Notes: a model not told the origin generated them from the letters alone. A stretch of DNA of 64,000 bases from Persicaria tinctoria (GCA_037127255.1 JBANSL010000009.1:25818475-25882474); one strand, 5' to 3'; counted from the first letter of the stretch, positions 24,204 through 37,313 are shown. Translations and numbers: made by a program.

Positions 24204-27200
24204 TTGTTTCATACTCGCTGTTTGGTTAAAGGAAAGGTTGTTAATGTAATCATTGATGGTGGTAGTTGTTGTAATTTAGCTAGTCAAGAAATGGTTGATA
24301 AATTGCAATTATCTACTGTCCAACACCCAAGACCTTATAAATTGCATTGGATGAATGATTGTGGAAATTTGAAAGTGAATAGGCAAGTTAAAATGCATAT
24401 TAAACTAGGACATTATGAAGATGATGTTTTATGTGATATTGTGCATATACAAGCTTGTCATATTTTATTAGGTCGTCCTTGGCAATTTGATCGTAAGGTC
24501 CAACATGATGGTCATACTAATCGATATGCCTTTACTTTTCAGGGGAAGCATGTCATTCTCAAGCCTATGACGCCTACCCAAGTGGCTGATGAGATTGAGA
24601 AGCACAAGGTAAGTAAAGGTGAGTTAGATAATACGGCACAGTCGAGCCAAGTGGATCCCCAAACTCGGCCTAAAGGTGTACTTTTGGCTTCCAAGAGTGC
24701 ATATTTAGACGAATTTGTGGATGGGGAAACAACTCTTATGCTCCTTTGCAAGAGATTGAACATGTTGAGTGAAGAGCTTAGAGCTACTCTTCCACCACAT
24801 ATTCTCACCCTTCTTGAGGAATATAAAGATGTATTTCCCAATGACATACCAGCAGGTCTACCCCCTATTCGCGGAATTGAGCATCAAATTGATCTTATTC
24901 CAGGGGCTGCCTTGCCTAATAGGCCTGCTTATCGTATGAATCCCACTGAGACCCAAGAGGTCTAATCCCAAGTCCAGGAACTGTTGGATAAGGGGTATAT
25001 TAGAGAAAGCTTAAGTCCTTGTGATGTGCCTGTGTTACTAGTCCCTAAGAAAGATAGAACATGGAGAATGTGTGTAGATTGTAGGGCTATTAACAATATT
25101 ACTGTTAAATATCGTCATCCTATTCCACGCTTAGATGATATGCTAGATGAATTACATGGTGCTTCTATATTCTCGAAAATAGACATTAGGAGTGGCTATC
25201 ATCAGATTAGAATGAAGGAAGGCGATGAATGGAAAACAGCATTTAAAACTAAGCTTGGTTTATATGAGTGGTTGGTTATGCCTTTTGGTTTAACTAATGC
25301 TCCAAGTACTTTTATGCGCTTAATGAATCATGTGCTTAGAAACTTTATAGGAAAATTTTTTGTTGTTTATTTTGATGATATTCTGATTTATAGCAAATCT
25401 TCTAATGAACATGAAGCACGTCTTAGAGAAGTACTTAAAACACTAAGAATTGAACACTTGTATGCTAATTTAAAGAAATGTGACCTGCGTAATGAACAAG
25501 TGTATTTTCTTGGTTTTGTAGTGAGCTCTAATGGACTACGTGTTGATGAAGCAAAGATCAAAGCTATACAAGAATGGCCGACACCCACTAATATCGGTCA
25601 TGTACGTAACTTCCAAGGTTTGGCGAGCTTCTACCGGCGATTTTTGCGCAACTTCAGCACTATCTCAGCCCCTCTAACCGAACTTACAAAGAAGAGAAGT
25701 GAATTCGTGTGGGGAGCGGCGCAAGAAGAAGCATTTCGCACCCTAAAAAAGAAGCTCACACAAGCTCCATTGCTTGCTTTGCCTGACTTCACTCGGCCTT
25801 TTGAGGTTGAATGTGATGCTAGCGGAGTTGGCATAGGCGGAGTTCTTATGCAGGAACGTAAGCCTATTGCTTTCTTTTCTGAGAAATTGAAAGGTGCTTG
25901 TCTTAATTACTCTACCTATGATAAGGAATTGTATGTTTTGTATAGAGTTCTTAAGACATGGTCTCACTATCTATGGCCTAGAGAGTTTATTCTTAGGACT
26001 GATCATGAATCATTAAAAGACTTTAAAAGCCAAGATAAACTTGATAGGAGACATGGTAGATGGATGGAGTTCATTGAAACATTTCCTTATGTGATTAAGT
26101 ATAAGAAAGGCAAAGACAATGTGGTTGCTGATGCTTTATCTAGAAGACATGTTCTTTTAACCACTTTGGATTCTAGAATCTTAGGCTTTATCTATATTAA
26201 GGAATTGTATGAACAAGATGCTGATTTTGGTAATGCTTTTCGAAAATGCATAGAAACTGGTCCTTTCGATGGTTTTTATATACATGATGGTTTCTTATTT
26301 CGAAAAGATCAAGTGTGCATTCCTAGATGTTCTCTGCGATTGTTACTTGTTAGTGAAGCCCATAGTGGTGGATTAATGGGGCATTCCTAGATGTTCTCTG
26401 CGATCAAGTATGCATTTCTAAAGTCACACTTCTATTGGCCACATATGCTTAGGGATGTAGAACATTGTCTTAAAAGGTGCATAGATTGCATAAAATCCAA
26501 AGCTAAGCTTATGCCCCATGGCCTATACACACCACTGCCGACCCCCTCAACCCCTTGGGAAGACATATCTATAGATTTTATAGTTGGGTTGCCTAGAACT
26601 AAGAAGTGGAGGGATTCTATATTTGTAGTGGTTGACAGATTCTCTAAAATGACTCACTTTATTGCTTGCCACAAAACTGATGATGCTACCAATGTTGCTA
26701 ATCTATTCTTTAGAGAGGTAGTAAGATTACATGGTGTGCCAAAAACTATAATAAAAGATAGGGATGTGAAATTCTTAAGTCATTTTTGGCGAACTTTATG
26801 GAATAAATTAGGAACTAGATTGCTATTTTCTACTTCTAGCCACCCCCAAACTGATGGCCAAACTGAGGTGACTAATAGAACCCTTACTACTGTCCTAAGA
26901 GCCATAATTAGGAAGAATTTGTAGCTTTGGGAAGAAGCCTTACCTCATGTGGAGTTTGCTTATAATAGAACAATGCATTCTGCAACGAAAATCACTCCAT
27001 TTGAATGTGTCTATGGTGTTAATCCACTAACCCCTTTTGATCTTACTCCATATCCTATGAGAGAGAAACAATCATTTGAAACAGGTAAGCATGTCGAGTT
27101 CGTTAAGGAGCTGCATGAACGGACGCGTCAGAAGCTTATGCAAAAGGCTGAGTACAACGCTAACAAGGCCAATAAGGGACGTCAATTGGTCACATTTCAG

Positions 27201-27389
27201 CCTGGGGATCTCATGTGGGTGCACCTAAGGAAGGAGCGGTTTCCAGAAGAACGGAAGAGCAAGCTAGCACCACAAGGTGACGGACCATTCAAGGTGCTTA
27301 GGAGAGTGGGTGACAATGCCTACCAATTGGAGCTTCCTGGAGACATGGGCGTGAGCACAACATTCAGTGTCGCCGATCTAATTCCTTAA
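24204..27389 (+). pseudogene. G1 gypsy pol: protease, reverse transcriptase, RNase H, integrase
   Basis: Protease has IIDGGSCCNLAS and ILLGRPWQFDR. A stop at 24963-24965 follows. Reverse transcriptase and RNase H (24984-26390) keep [42 protein letters not shown] and DALSRR. Integrase (26391-27389) keeps the three acidic residues ([23 protein letters not shown]), with a stop at 26922. A 24-bp direct duplication (26317-26340 and 26381-26404) disrupts the zinc-binding region between RNase H and integrase. Motifs resemble Reina-type chromoviruses, which is a recognition call. Several in-frame stops make it non-functional. Confidence 0.92.
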
Positions 27390-27674
27390 TTTGTTGTGGA
27401 TGAAGACTTGGATTCGTGGTCGAATCCTTTTCAAGAAGGGAAGGTTGATGCGGGACCATCTTCTACAGCTCCAGACACACCTATCATTCCTGGAGAAGGA
27501 CCTATGACTCGAGCTAGAGCTAAGAAGCTTCAGAGAGACTCATTCATGTTTGTGAGTCATGTCTTGTTCTCGAGCACGGTTCAACTCCCGGAGCCACCAA
27601 CGAAGACATACATGTGCATAGGCCTTGCTGATGGTCTCGATGCCAACACCAGAGGTGTCGATGCCAATACCTGA
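27390..27674 (+). pseudogene. G1 pol C-terminal tail
   Basis: After the stop at 27387-27389 the frame goes on as SWSNPFQEGKVDAGP and GPMTRARAKKLQ, the usual tail of this gypsy group. I see no chromodomain. Positions 27443 onwards are repeated in inverted orientation at 29001-29882. Confidence 0.75.
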
Positions 27675-28379
27675 GCACATGTTTTAAGCATTACAGCCCT
27701 CGGCGCCAACACCTTCACTTCGGCGCCAACACCATCAGCTCGCCTAAACTTCTAGTGGGCCGATTTTGGGCTTTCTTTTAAGTGTTATTTTAAGACCTTA
27801 TTTCCTTATGTTATTTAGGAGTTTTATTTATTTCTTTTATTATTAATTTCGGCATCCTTAGATCTATATAAACAGATTCCTTCCTTGTAATTCAGTTGGA
27901 ACTTAATGAATTAGAATTCTCTCATATTGTGTGAAACACATGAGTGCTTGTCGATTGATTAGAGTCGTGCTCATCAATTGCAAATTGGTGTTGTTTCAGC
28001 TTGGTTTGCTTTGTGTTCATCAACTTCGCAAGACTTGGTGATCCTAGTATCCACGAGCCCCCTCCTTGTGCCTCCCAGTTGTCCGCTTCGTTGTGTAGGG
28101 TTGTAGAGGCGGGTTATATAGTCATTGGTATTGATTCCTACCCTCTAAGGAGGCCTGAGGTCTTTATCTTGTTCTATATAGATCGACTCAATCCATATCG
28201 GTCTTTGGTCTTACAAATTTCGAGTCTTTATTCATTATTGTCGAGTCTTTGTTCTTGCTTTAATTCGATATCGAGTTAGTCCCTTGTTCTTGTTGAGTGT
28301 TGTTCAGTTCTTGCTTCCGTTCTTTAGTTTCTTGTTTGATTGTCGAAGATCGGGCCATCTCACGGCTAACCCCGTATCA
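27675..28379 (+). repeat. G1 LTR, the only forward copy (start approximate)
   Basis: This LTR has a TATATAAACAG-type TATA region near 27867 and ends GTATCA at 28379. Its left neighbour is the pol 3' end and its right neighbour is a primer site and leader, so it acts as both 3' LTR and 5' LTR. The exact start cannot be fixed, because no second complete copy is present. Confidence 0.7.
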
Positions 28380-28382
28380 AAT

Positions 28383-28394
28383 TGGCATCAGAGC
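28383..28394 (+). other. G1 primer binding site
   Basis: TGGCATCAGAGC, one change from the usual TGGTATCAGAGC, lies 3 bp after the LTR end. Confidence 0.75.
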
Positions 28395-29000
28395 TTTGGT
28401 TTCCGACATCAAAGATTGAGTCTTTTCTTTTCTTAAACACAAAAACCCACAAAAAGAGTCCTTTTCTTGTTTTGGTCTTTTACTTCTTGTTCTTTATTTG
28501 ATTATTGCACTAATCTTTTGTTTGTGATTGTTTATGGTTGCATAGCCTAAACACAAAGCCTAGCCGAGACCGTGGAGTCGACCAAAGAGGTGCACACAAC
28601 CCTTGTGAACACCCCTAAAGTCGGCGGCAATTCTGTCCCCATAGTCCTTCTTTGGCCGAATCCTACTACACCACACAAGACAAACCCTAGTTTGTTTATC
28701 TTTTCTATCTGTTCTATCTTTGAGATATTTTGATCTATCTATTTCCATTGCCTTATTTAAAAATCGGATTTTTTAAGTTGTTAGATTTAATTCCATTATA
28801 TCTATCAACTATCATAAAAAGGCTAAATAGATCTACTTTCCTATTTTATCCAACGTGTGTCTATATATTTATCTTTAGGGCTATAATTTTATCCTTTATC
28901 ACCATTACATTCAGAATTTCAAGTCCTTCCTCCAATATAGAGTCTTTCTTGCATTAGTTTATAAAAAAAATCAGTTTCGAAAAATTAAAAAAAAAAAAAA
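28395..29000 (+). other. G1 family leader remnant
   Basis: About 600 bp of T-rich then A-rich non-coding sequence that normally lies between primer site and gag. It ends in a 14-A run immediately before the inverted G1 copy. No gag frame is reached. Confidence 0.5.
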
Positions 29001-29882
29001 CTAAAGAACGGAAGCAAGAACTGAACAAGACTCAACAAGAACAAGGGACTGACTCGATATCGACTTAAAGCAAGAACAAAGACTCGACAATAATGAATAA
29101 AGACTCGAAATTTGTAAGACCAAAGACCGATATGGACTGAGTCGATCTATATAGAACAAGATAAAGACCTCAGACCTCCTTAGAGGGTAGGAACCAATAC
29201 CAATGACTATATAACCCGCCTCTACAACCCTACACAACCAAGCGGACAACTTGGAGGCACAAGGAGGGGGCTCGTGGATACTAGGATCACCAAGTCTTGC
29301 GAAGTTGATGAACACAGAGCAAACCAAGCTGAGACAAGACCAATTTGCAATTGATGAGCACGGCTCTAATCAATCGACAAGCACTCATGTGTTTCACACA
29401 ATATGAGAGAATTCTAATTCATTAAGTTCAAACTGAATTACAAGGAAGGAATCTGTTTATATAGATCTAAGGATGCTGAAATTAATAATAAAAGAAATAA
29501 ATAAAACTCCTAAATAACATAAGGAAATAAGGTCTTAAAATAACACTTAAAAGAAAGCCCAAAATCGGCCCACTAGAAGTCTAGGCGAGCTGATGGTGTT
29601 GGCACCGAAGTGAAGGTGTTGGCGTCGAGGGCTGTAATGCTTCAAAAATGTGCTCGGGTATTGGCATCGACACCTCTGGTGTTGGCATCGAGACCATCAG
29701 CAAGGCCTATGCACATGTATGTCTTTGTTGGTGGCTCCGGGGGTTGAACCGTGCTCGAGAACAAGGCATGACTCACAAACATGAATGAGTCTATCTGAAG
29801 CTTCTTAGCTCTAGCTCGAGTAATAGGTCCTTCTCCAAGAATAATAGGTGTGTCTGGAGCTGTAGAAGATGGTCCCGCATCA
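29001..29882 (-). mobile_element. Inverted fragment of G1: LTR part plus pol tail
   Basis: This is the reverse complement of 27443-28327, with scattered differences. It contains the pol tail (GPITRARAKKLQ on the - strand) and most of the LTR. With the forward copy it forms an inverted repeat with arms of about 880 bp around a 670-bp spacer. The right boundary shares only a short microhomology with the forward copy (GATGCGGG), and it passes directly into copia A RNase H. Confidence 0.9.
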
Positions 29883-30559
29883 CTTCTGCTATAGGATCTA
29901 TCATGTATGTCATGTTGTGTACATGATCTGATGTTGCATATGCTTTGAGTATGTGTAGCAGATACCAATCGAATCCAGGAGAGGCACATTGGTGTGCAAC
30001 TAAGAACATCCTGAAGTACTTGAGAAGAACTAAGGATGATTTCTTAGTATATGTGGGTGATGACAACTTGATCGTGCAAGGCTATACTGATGCGAGCTTC
30101 CAGACTGACCGAGATGGCTTTGAGTCTCAATCGGGATATGTTTTCATCCTTAATGGTGGAGCTGTGAGCTGGAAGAGCTCTAAACAAGACACAGTTGCCG
30201 ATTCCACGAAGGAGGCTGAATATATAGCTACTAGTGAAGCAGCTTAGGAGGTTGTCTAGATGAGGAAGTTCATAGATGAACTCGGTGTTGTTCCTAGCAT
30301 CTCAGGGCCTATTGACATCCATTGTGACAACAATGGTGCCATATCCCAGGCCAAGAAACCGAGCTCGAGCTCCAAATCCAGACACGTGATGAGGAAGTTT
30401 CACATTATTCGACGCATAGTCACTGAGGGTGACATTAAGATGTGTAAGGTGCATACAAATGACAACATTGCAGATCCATTGGCAAAGCCTATGCCTAGGC
30501 CCAAGCATGATAGTCACACTAGGGCTAAGGATCTCAGACACATTGGAGAATGGGTTTGA
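29883..30559 (+). pseudogene. Copia A RNase H and C-terminal reverse transcriptase
   Basis: This reads AIGSIMYVMLCT, a stop, then DVAYALSMCSRYQSNPGEAHW, ILKYLRRTKD, GYTDASFQTD, SKQDTVADSTKEAEYIA, two stops, then DIHCDNNGAISQAK and DNIADPLAKPMP. These are standard Tork-like copia RNase H motifs, consistent with the integrase at 1-590. At least three in-frame stops. The upstream reverse transcriptase core is missing. Confidence 0.88.
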
Positions 30560-31392
30560 GACTGCTTTGTATTACATTTTATGTTTAGAGTGTTAGATAC
30601 TAAGTTTATGTTTGACTGGATGAATTTTTGATATATGATATTTCATCTTTATTTATATATTGTGTTGAACGATAATAAATCAAATGTCCAAATAATTCAT
30701 AGTTCGCAAATGGGCTTATCTTAAGAGTTCTGGTAAATGAAACCCAATTAAGTGAAATGCAGTTATGAATTATCACAAGTCCGTAGTCTGAAATCATCAA
30801 ATTGGACATAGGTGATTTTATTAAATGACTATATTGTATGTTGACTGATAGCGTCAGGTTTCATGGGCTATAGGAACATGGAGATGTCTAGTCAATTACA
30901 TATATATATGTATGGATGATACATATAGGGCAGACCCACATGAAGACTCTACAAAAGGGATTGCGGAGTTTTAAGTTAAACCATGATTAGTAGATTCCTC
31001 ATACATGAGTGTGTTATGGTCTCTCTTGATGATTGGTATTTATTTGACACGGCTAAACGCTTTCCGTAATATGGAGTTATAAAGGTCGTAGTTGGGATTG
31101 TCAAAAGTTGAGTGGGAGCCATAGTCATACAAGATGTAGATGTCCTCCTTCTTCATGCATAATGTGATGCATTGAAAAGGAATGGTGTCTAGGCCACTTG
31201 AAGAGCAAGAACTGAAAATGCATGGCCATGCTCGGATGGATTATTTGTAATCATCCGTTTAATTGACAGTTCAAACTCAGAGATCAAGGAATATATTTGA
31301 TAATAGATATGAATGTCACCATATCATCAAATATGACATCAAGAGACACGGGTATCTTAAATTGCACACTTGTTTAAGAACAAGTGAGAGAT
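30560..31392 (+). other. Copia A 3' untranslated region
   Basis: AT-rich sequence between the end of RNase H and the LTR. Its last bases (AAGTGAGAGAT) are the polypurine tract expected before a copia 3' LTR. No other feature is seen. Confidence 0.65.
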
Positions 31393-32180
31393 TGAAGGAA
31401 TTGTGTCCTTTAATTTAATGTGCAATGACTAATTATGGAATAGGACAATTGATAGAGATATTCAATCCGATTATTTTAGGAGTCGTAATGCTTTGTTAGA
31501 AGCCAACTACGATTAATGGGCTTAAACGGGTTTAACCCATGACTATTATAAACGAGTCCTATGCGGTCACACACTTAGAGTTGACGGACTTGATCAAAAG
31601 ATAGATGATTTTATTATTAGTGTATATTAGATATATATTAATAATAATGGGATAAGATTTATTTGTGAAATAAATAATTAATTAAATAGGGTATAAATAT
31701 GGGCTTATAAAGATGGGCTTATGATGACTTAACCTAATTAACACATCCCAAAAGAAAAAGGAGTTTTTGCCGCAGCAATCGGAAAAAGGTGATTGCAATA
31801 GCACATCCCATCTTTGGTTGGTTCGTGAGGGCTGAATTCCACTATCATCAATGAAGAGCAATTTGATTGTTCACCTTTCGGTCTTCGTCCTAGCAGTCGA
31901 AGGCAAAGGAGATCTAGATCGGGCTGGTGTGGACCAAGTAGAGGAGCAACGCGTGGGGCTCTCATCTTTCCGTTCATATCCGATAAGATCCGGTTCACGC
32001 ATCAACAAGTGTCTCTTATGAACAATGGTTTGATCTATCGATTTTATGCATGAAGATCTTGCGATTAGATGATAGAAAATAGTTTCTAAAACTTCCGCTA
32101 CGCATCTAATTTTCCATCACAATGGATTCTAAGCCCAAAACAGATAGATTATATGCCCGTTCACGGTAAACATGCATACC
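31393..32180 (+). repeat. Copia A 3' LTR, left part
   Basis: The LTR starts TGAAGGAATTGTGTCC immediately after the polypurine tract. It contains GTATAAATATGGGC near 31690 (TATA-like). It is interrupted after ATACC (32176-32180) by copia B and continues at 37572. Confidence 0.75.
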
Positions 32181-32469
32181 TAACAAGAATTGGAAATCAC
32201 TTCCAATTCTAGATTGAGAATACGATCGAAAATAGACACCAGTGAATAAATAGGATCTCAGCTTACCTCGCCATCAATGGATGAAGAGAGGAAGAGAGTT
32301 TGTGGGAGATTTTCGGATATTCATTGCACTAGAAAATGTCTACCAAAGTTATTACAACTAATTGCCTTCTAACTCGTATTTATACTACCCCTCACTAACA
32401 AAATTGAATTGCTAACCCAGCCTACAGGTTAGCCTAACTACATATGTACACAAGTAAGTAACCCCAATA
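32181..32469 (-). repeat. Copia B 3' LTR
   Basis: This LTR matches 37314-37566 with several small indels, including an insertion near 32400. Confidence 0.9.
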
Positions 32470-32470
32470 T

Positions 32471-32488
32471 CCCCCCCCCCCCCCCCCC
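32471..32488 (-). other. Copia B polypurine tract (18-G run)
   Basis: Eighteen C on the + strand, so eighteen G on the sense strand, right beside the 3' LTR. A pure G run is unusual even for a polypurine tract and is a likely assembly-length error site. Confidence 0.8.
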
Positions 32489-35427
32489 TCAAGGTGGATG
32501 AGGCCCTAAAAGAGGGGCAAATACGAGGCCCAGCTTGCAAGCTAACAGAAGATGATCATGGGCACCTAAGGGCTTAGTGAAAATGTCTGCCAGTTGGTTA
32601 GTTGACTGAACATGAACCGTAGATATGAGCCCTTCATGAACAAGTTCCCTAATGAAGTGACAGTCAATCCGAAGATGTTTCGTCCGCTCATGGAACACGG
32701 GATTGACAGCAAGATGCATTGCCGATTTATTGTCACAACATAAGAGAACCGAAGACTGAACTGGGATGTGAAGATCTTGAAGAACACCAGTGAGCCAGAC
32801 CAACTCGCTGCATGTGGTAGACATACTACGATACTCGCTCTCGGTCGAAGATTTAGAAACTGTCTTTTGTTTCTTAGTTTTCCAAAAAACAAGAGAATCA
32901 CCAATAAACACGCAGTAACCAGTAAGACTCCGACTGGTATCCCTGCAATTGCCCCAATTAGCATCGCAATATGCCCGAATCTACAATGGACTGGATGCAG
33001 GATAGAACAGAGAACAATTGATTGAGCATTTGAGATACCAGAGAAAAATAAAGCAGCAGACATATGAGGTGCACGAGGGGCAGACATGAACTGCGTAAGC
33101 TGCTGCACAGTGAAGGAAATGTCTGGCCTAGTGAGAATTAAGTACAACAAACGGCCAACCATGCGCCGAAATGTCTGACCATGAGCGCTTAAATGGAGGT
33201 TCCTCTGCATAGGAAACTTTGCAACCTTACAATTGACCATGGCAGCATTAGACAACAAGTCCATGACATACTTTCGCTGATTAATCAATATGCCATCCTT
33301 GGATCTGGATATCTCCATCCCCAGAAAATAGCGAGCCAAGCCAAGGACTTTGATAGTGAACGCCTTATCCAGGGAAGCCATAATGGAGGAAATCGAAAGG
33401 AAATCATCACCCGTAATCAGCATGTCATCCACGTAAAGAAGAATGACAGTGAATAAACCTCCTCTAGATTTGACAAATAACGAGTAATCGTGGGTTGATT
33501 GCACAAACCCATCGTCCACTACATGTCGAGTGATCTCAACATTCCACTGTTGACTGGCTTGTTTGAGCCCATACAAGGACATGTGCAATCGACACACTTG
33601 ACCAGGAGCAGCACAGGAATAACCCGGGGGAGGTGTCATGAAAATCTCTTCATCCAAATAGCTGTGTAAGAACGCGTTATTAACGTCCAATTGATGAAGA
33701 TCCCATTTTTTTATTGAAGCAATTTCCAATAAAACCCGCATTGTAGTAAGCTTCGCCGCTGGAGAGAAAGTCTCCTTGTAATCGCGATCCTTTACTTGAT
33801 TGAACTCTTTCACAACAAGTCGTGCTTTGAATTGCTCCACCTCTCCATTTGGCCTGAATTTGATTTTATAAACCCACTTGCAACCTATCGGTTTCTTCCC
33901 AACTTGAAGATCAGTGATAACCCAAGTCTTGTTCCTCTCCAATGCATCCAATTTCGACTGCATAGCCTGAACCCAAGCAGGATCCTTTAGTGCTTGAGCA
34001 AAAGAAGAAGGTTCAACAACCGACAACACATTGTATAAGGAATGGACATAGTCGGAAGAATACGCAAATAAATCATCAGGACAAACGAGAGCAAAGATGG
34101 ATGATAGAGAGTCCTGAGAACCACCACGAGTGGGAAGATTGCCACACACAAAATCCTGTAAATGAGCAGGTCTAACCATACGGCGTGGCAGCAACTCTGA
34201 AGCTCCAGTGACTGGAGCGAGATGAGGGGAAGGAATTGCAGTAGAAGAAGAGGACAAGGGACTCGGTGATACATCTGAAGAGCTATCATGCACCACTAAC
34301 GAAGGATTGCTCACAGGTGACACACTATCAGGAACCACCAATGAAGGACTCCTCACAGGTGACACACCAACAGGACTTGGAGAGCTAGAAGGCATCCTGA
34401 CAGTGTGATCATCACAACAATTTGAAGGATCTCCAAAGGAAACCAAAGGTAGAGAAGATGAAGGAGAAGACACTGGGTTCTCAGAAGATTTGAAGGGAAA
34501 GACATCTTCTCGGAAAACCGCATCCCTACAAACAAATACTTTGTGGGATGTGAGATCGTAAAGCTTGTAGGCTTTCTGCCCTGGTGGATACCCCAAAAGG
34601 ATGCACCGACGACTGGTGGCGCCAAACTTTGTCCTCTGAGCTTTAGGCACAAGACCAAAACAGAGACAACCCCCAACTCGGAGATTATCATACACAGGGG
34701 GTGTCCGATGGAGCATTTCATGAGGGGAGACATGATTTACCACAGATGACGGCAACAAATTGATAATGTGTGTAGAAGCTAACACACATTCACCCAAAAA
34801 CCGAAAGGGGAGACCAGCATAGAGCCTGATGGATCTAGCTGTCTCAATTAAATGACGATGCTTGCATTCCACGCGCCCATTTTGCTCGGGAACTCTAGGC
34901 ACCGATCATTGGTGGACAACGCCATTGTCCCTCAACAATGCAGACATTCTGGAATTCAAGAATTCCGTACCATTGTCTGGTCGAAGTATCTTAACCTTCG
35001 TGTTAAACTGAGTACTGACGTACTTCAGGAAATCTGTGACAATTCCACAAACCCGCTCTTTGTTGTGAATAAAAAATGTCCATGTATTTCTGGAGTGATC
35101 ATCCACGATTATAACAAAGTATCGGGCTCCACACAAAGAGCTATCTCTATAGGGACCCCAAAGGTCCATATGAACTAGATCAAACACATTCAAGGCATGA
35201 AATGAACTAGAAGCAAACGGTAGTTTGTGTGATTTTGACAAACAACAAGTATCACGGTTCAATGAAGTTTGGGAAACACCACTCCCACTGTGAATATGTT
35301 TCAGCATGGACCATGAGGCATGGCCAAGACGGTCATGAAGCAAGCTTATTGAATCTGAAGTATTAGGAGAAACATTAGAAACAAGAGAGTTCTTACACTC
35401 TGAAGACGATCCATCCAAGCGACGCAT
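32489..35427 (-). pseudogene. Copia B pol: integrase, reverse transcriptase, RNase H
   Basis: Frame 34906-35427 holds the pre-integrase (LLHDRLGHASW, then CCLSKSHKLPF, the CC pair imperfect) and integrase DLVHMDLWGP and RPDNGTEFL. A TGA at 34903-34905 replaces an expected Arg codon (CGA to TGA, a CpG transition). Frame 32566-34902 continues with PEQNGRVECKHRH (catalytic Glu kept), WVYKIKFRPNGEVE, FLHSYLDEEIFM, ILLYVDDMLITGDD and LTRPDISF. A frameshift near 33010 moves RNase H to frame 32489-32911 (STESEYRSMSTTCSELVWL, CDNKSAMHLAVNPVFHERTKHL). Confidence 0.92.
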
Positions 35428-35606
35428 CCCACACGTCTTTGGAACACAATGAAACCCTGTGAACTTGTATAAGCCAGAGAACTTGTGCCCACATCAAAAA
35501 TCTATCTAGTTGAAAGAGCCTGCAAGATGCACATATGCTTATAGAACATGAAAACAAATCCGCTATCATCGAGAAGCTTGGATACAGACAGTAGATTATG
35601 CTGAAA

Positions 35607-37071
35607 CTATGGCATGAACAACACATCCTTCAAGAGGATCTTAGTGTTCAATTGTACAGTTCCAGATTGATTCACAATCTGTGTAATCCCATCAGGAAAG
35701 CCTATCACAATTGGCTTGACAAGATTATGAACATCCAAGAACAAAGCCTTGTCAAACACAATGTGGTCCGTTGCCCCTGAATTGACTATCCAAGTGATCG
35801 GTGTTGGCCTGAAATCACAAGAAGAAGACGAGGTAGTACCTGTATGTCCAGCAAAACTCATGTAGCTCTGCTGATCGACATCATGACCACCCTCATAAGG
35901 AGTCTTTCCTTTCATAACACGAAGCACCTCATCAACGACAGAGTTAACCAAATGCGAATCATCCTTGCCAATCTGACTAGAACCACTGAACTTCTTCTCA
36001 GTGTCCCTAGACACCAAAGGATTTTGTTCATCAGAAACATCATGAACATTCCCAGCAAATTTCTGATCAGGCTTGCCCTTAAGACCGGTATACCAGTCAG
36101 GAAACCCCACTAACTTGAAGCAAGCCTCCTTCAAATGCCCCTTTTCTTTGCAATAGTTGCATAATCGATCCATTTTAGCTTTCTTAAAATCACGTTTCTG
36201 ATCAGTAAACTTATTTTGCCCAGAAGACACATTGCCAGATGAGGATCCATTAGAAGTAGGCCTAGACATGGAACCATTGGAAGATCCACCGGATGAATTG
36301 CCTCCATGAAAATTGGAAGATCTCCCGGCAGCCAACACCTCATGAGTCTGAGAAATACAACCGGTAATGCCTTTTCGGCACTCGCTCTGAAGAGTCATAT
36401 GGAAAGCCTTGTTAACCGAAGGTAACGGGTTCCATGGCGAGAATGCTACTCCTAATAGTCTCAAAGGCATCCGACAATCCCATAGGGAATTGCATAAGGT
36501 GAGTAGTTGCATCTCGTTCCACAAGCTGTTTCAGAATACCACATGAGCAAGCCTTCAGACCTCCACATTTACACACCGGGATCCCTTCGAGCTCCAGTAA
36601 CTCATCCCAAGAATTATCCTTTTTGATTTCACTAATACGCCTCTTGATCTGATAAACAAGCGGCGCATTAGTTTCAGAAAACCTTTCCTGAATCTCATCC
36701 CAAAGTTGCTTGGCAGAGGTGACATACATAAAACTCTCTCCGATCTCAGGCTTCAATGAGTTGATCAACCAACTCATAACCATGCAGTCACAACAAAGCC
36801 ACCTGTCGTAGTCATCGTGAATCTTACAAGGTTTCTCACAACTTCCATTAATGAAGCCAAGCTTCATTTTAGCTCCCAAAGCTATGCGAACTCTTCTTTT
36901 CCAGCTATGAAAGTTCAGGCTAGTAAACTGAGATGCAACCAACTGCATCCCAGGGTGATCACTGTTGGATAGGAAAAGAGGATCTGCATGATTCGCACCA
37001 ATATTCCGGCGATTAGCTTGACTAGCAGAAGAATTAACCTCACGATTCTCATCATTCAATTCGTCAGCCAT
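35607..37071 (-). pseudogene. Copia B gag and protease
   Basis: Gag starts at 37071 (MADELNDENREV) with DHPGMQLVASQFTSLNFHSW, ALGAKMKLGFINGSC and LWDEIQERFSE, a plant copia gag domain of the Retrotran_gag_3 type. The frame shifts near 36430 (AMEP in one frame, LPSVNKAFHM in the next) and continues to 35607. A CCHC-type knuckle (CNYCKEKGHLKEAC) lies in a Ser/Gly/Asn-rich linker. The protease motif reads WIVNSGATDHI, so the catalytic Asp of DSG is Asn. It is dead on two counts. Confidence 0.9.
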
Positions 37072-37301
37072 AGTTCAAGGAGACAACAAAACCAGATCGC
37101 AGAAGCAATAGAAATAGATCAAATCAAAACACCAAATCTCAGCGAAACCAGAAACGAATCAAACCAGAAACTAGCGCAGCAAAACCGGAACAACAAAATC
37201 AGAAACAAGAACCAGAGATTAGACCTTCAATGTCAAACAACGAATGAAAGAAAACGAACAGCGACAAACCAAAGTAATCAACCAGATCGATATGCTCATA
37301 T

Positions 37302-37313
37302 GCTTTGATACCA
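37302..37313 (-). other. Copia B primer binding site
   Basis: TGGTATCAAAGC on the - strand directly abuts the 5' LTR; one change from the tRNA-iMet complement. Confidence 0.85.

Noticed and set aside
28991..29000. Poly(A) run as a possible retroposon tail
   Set aside because: It adjoins the inverted LTR on the wrong strand for that copy, and no TSD fits.
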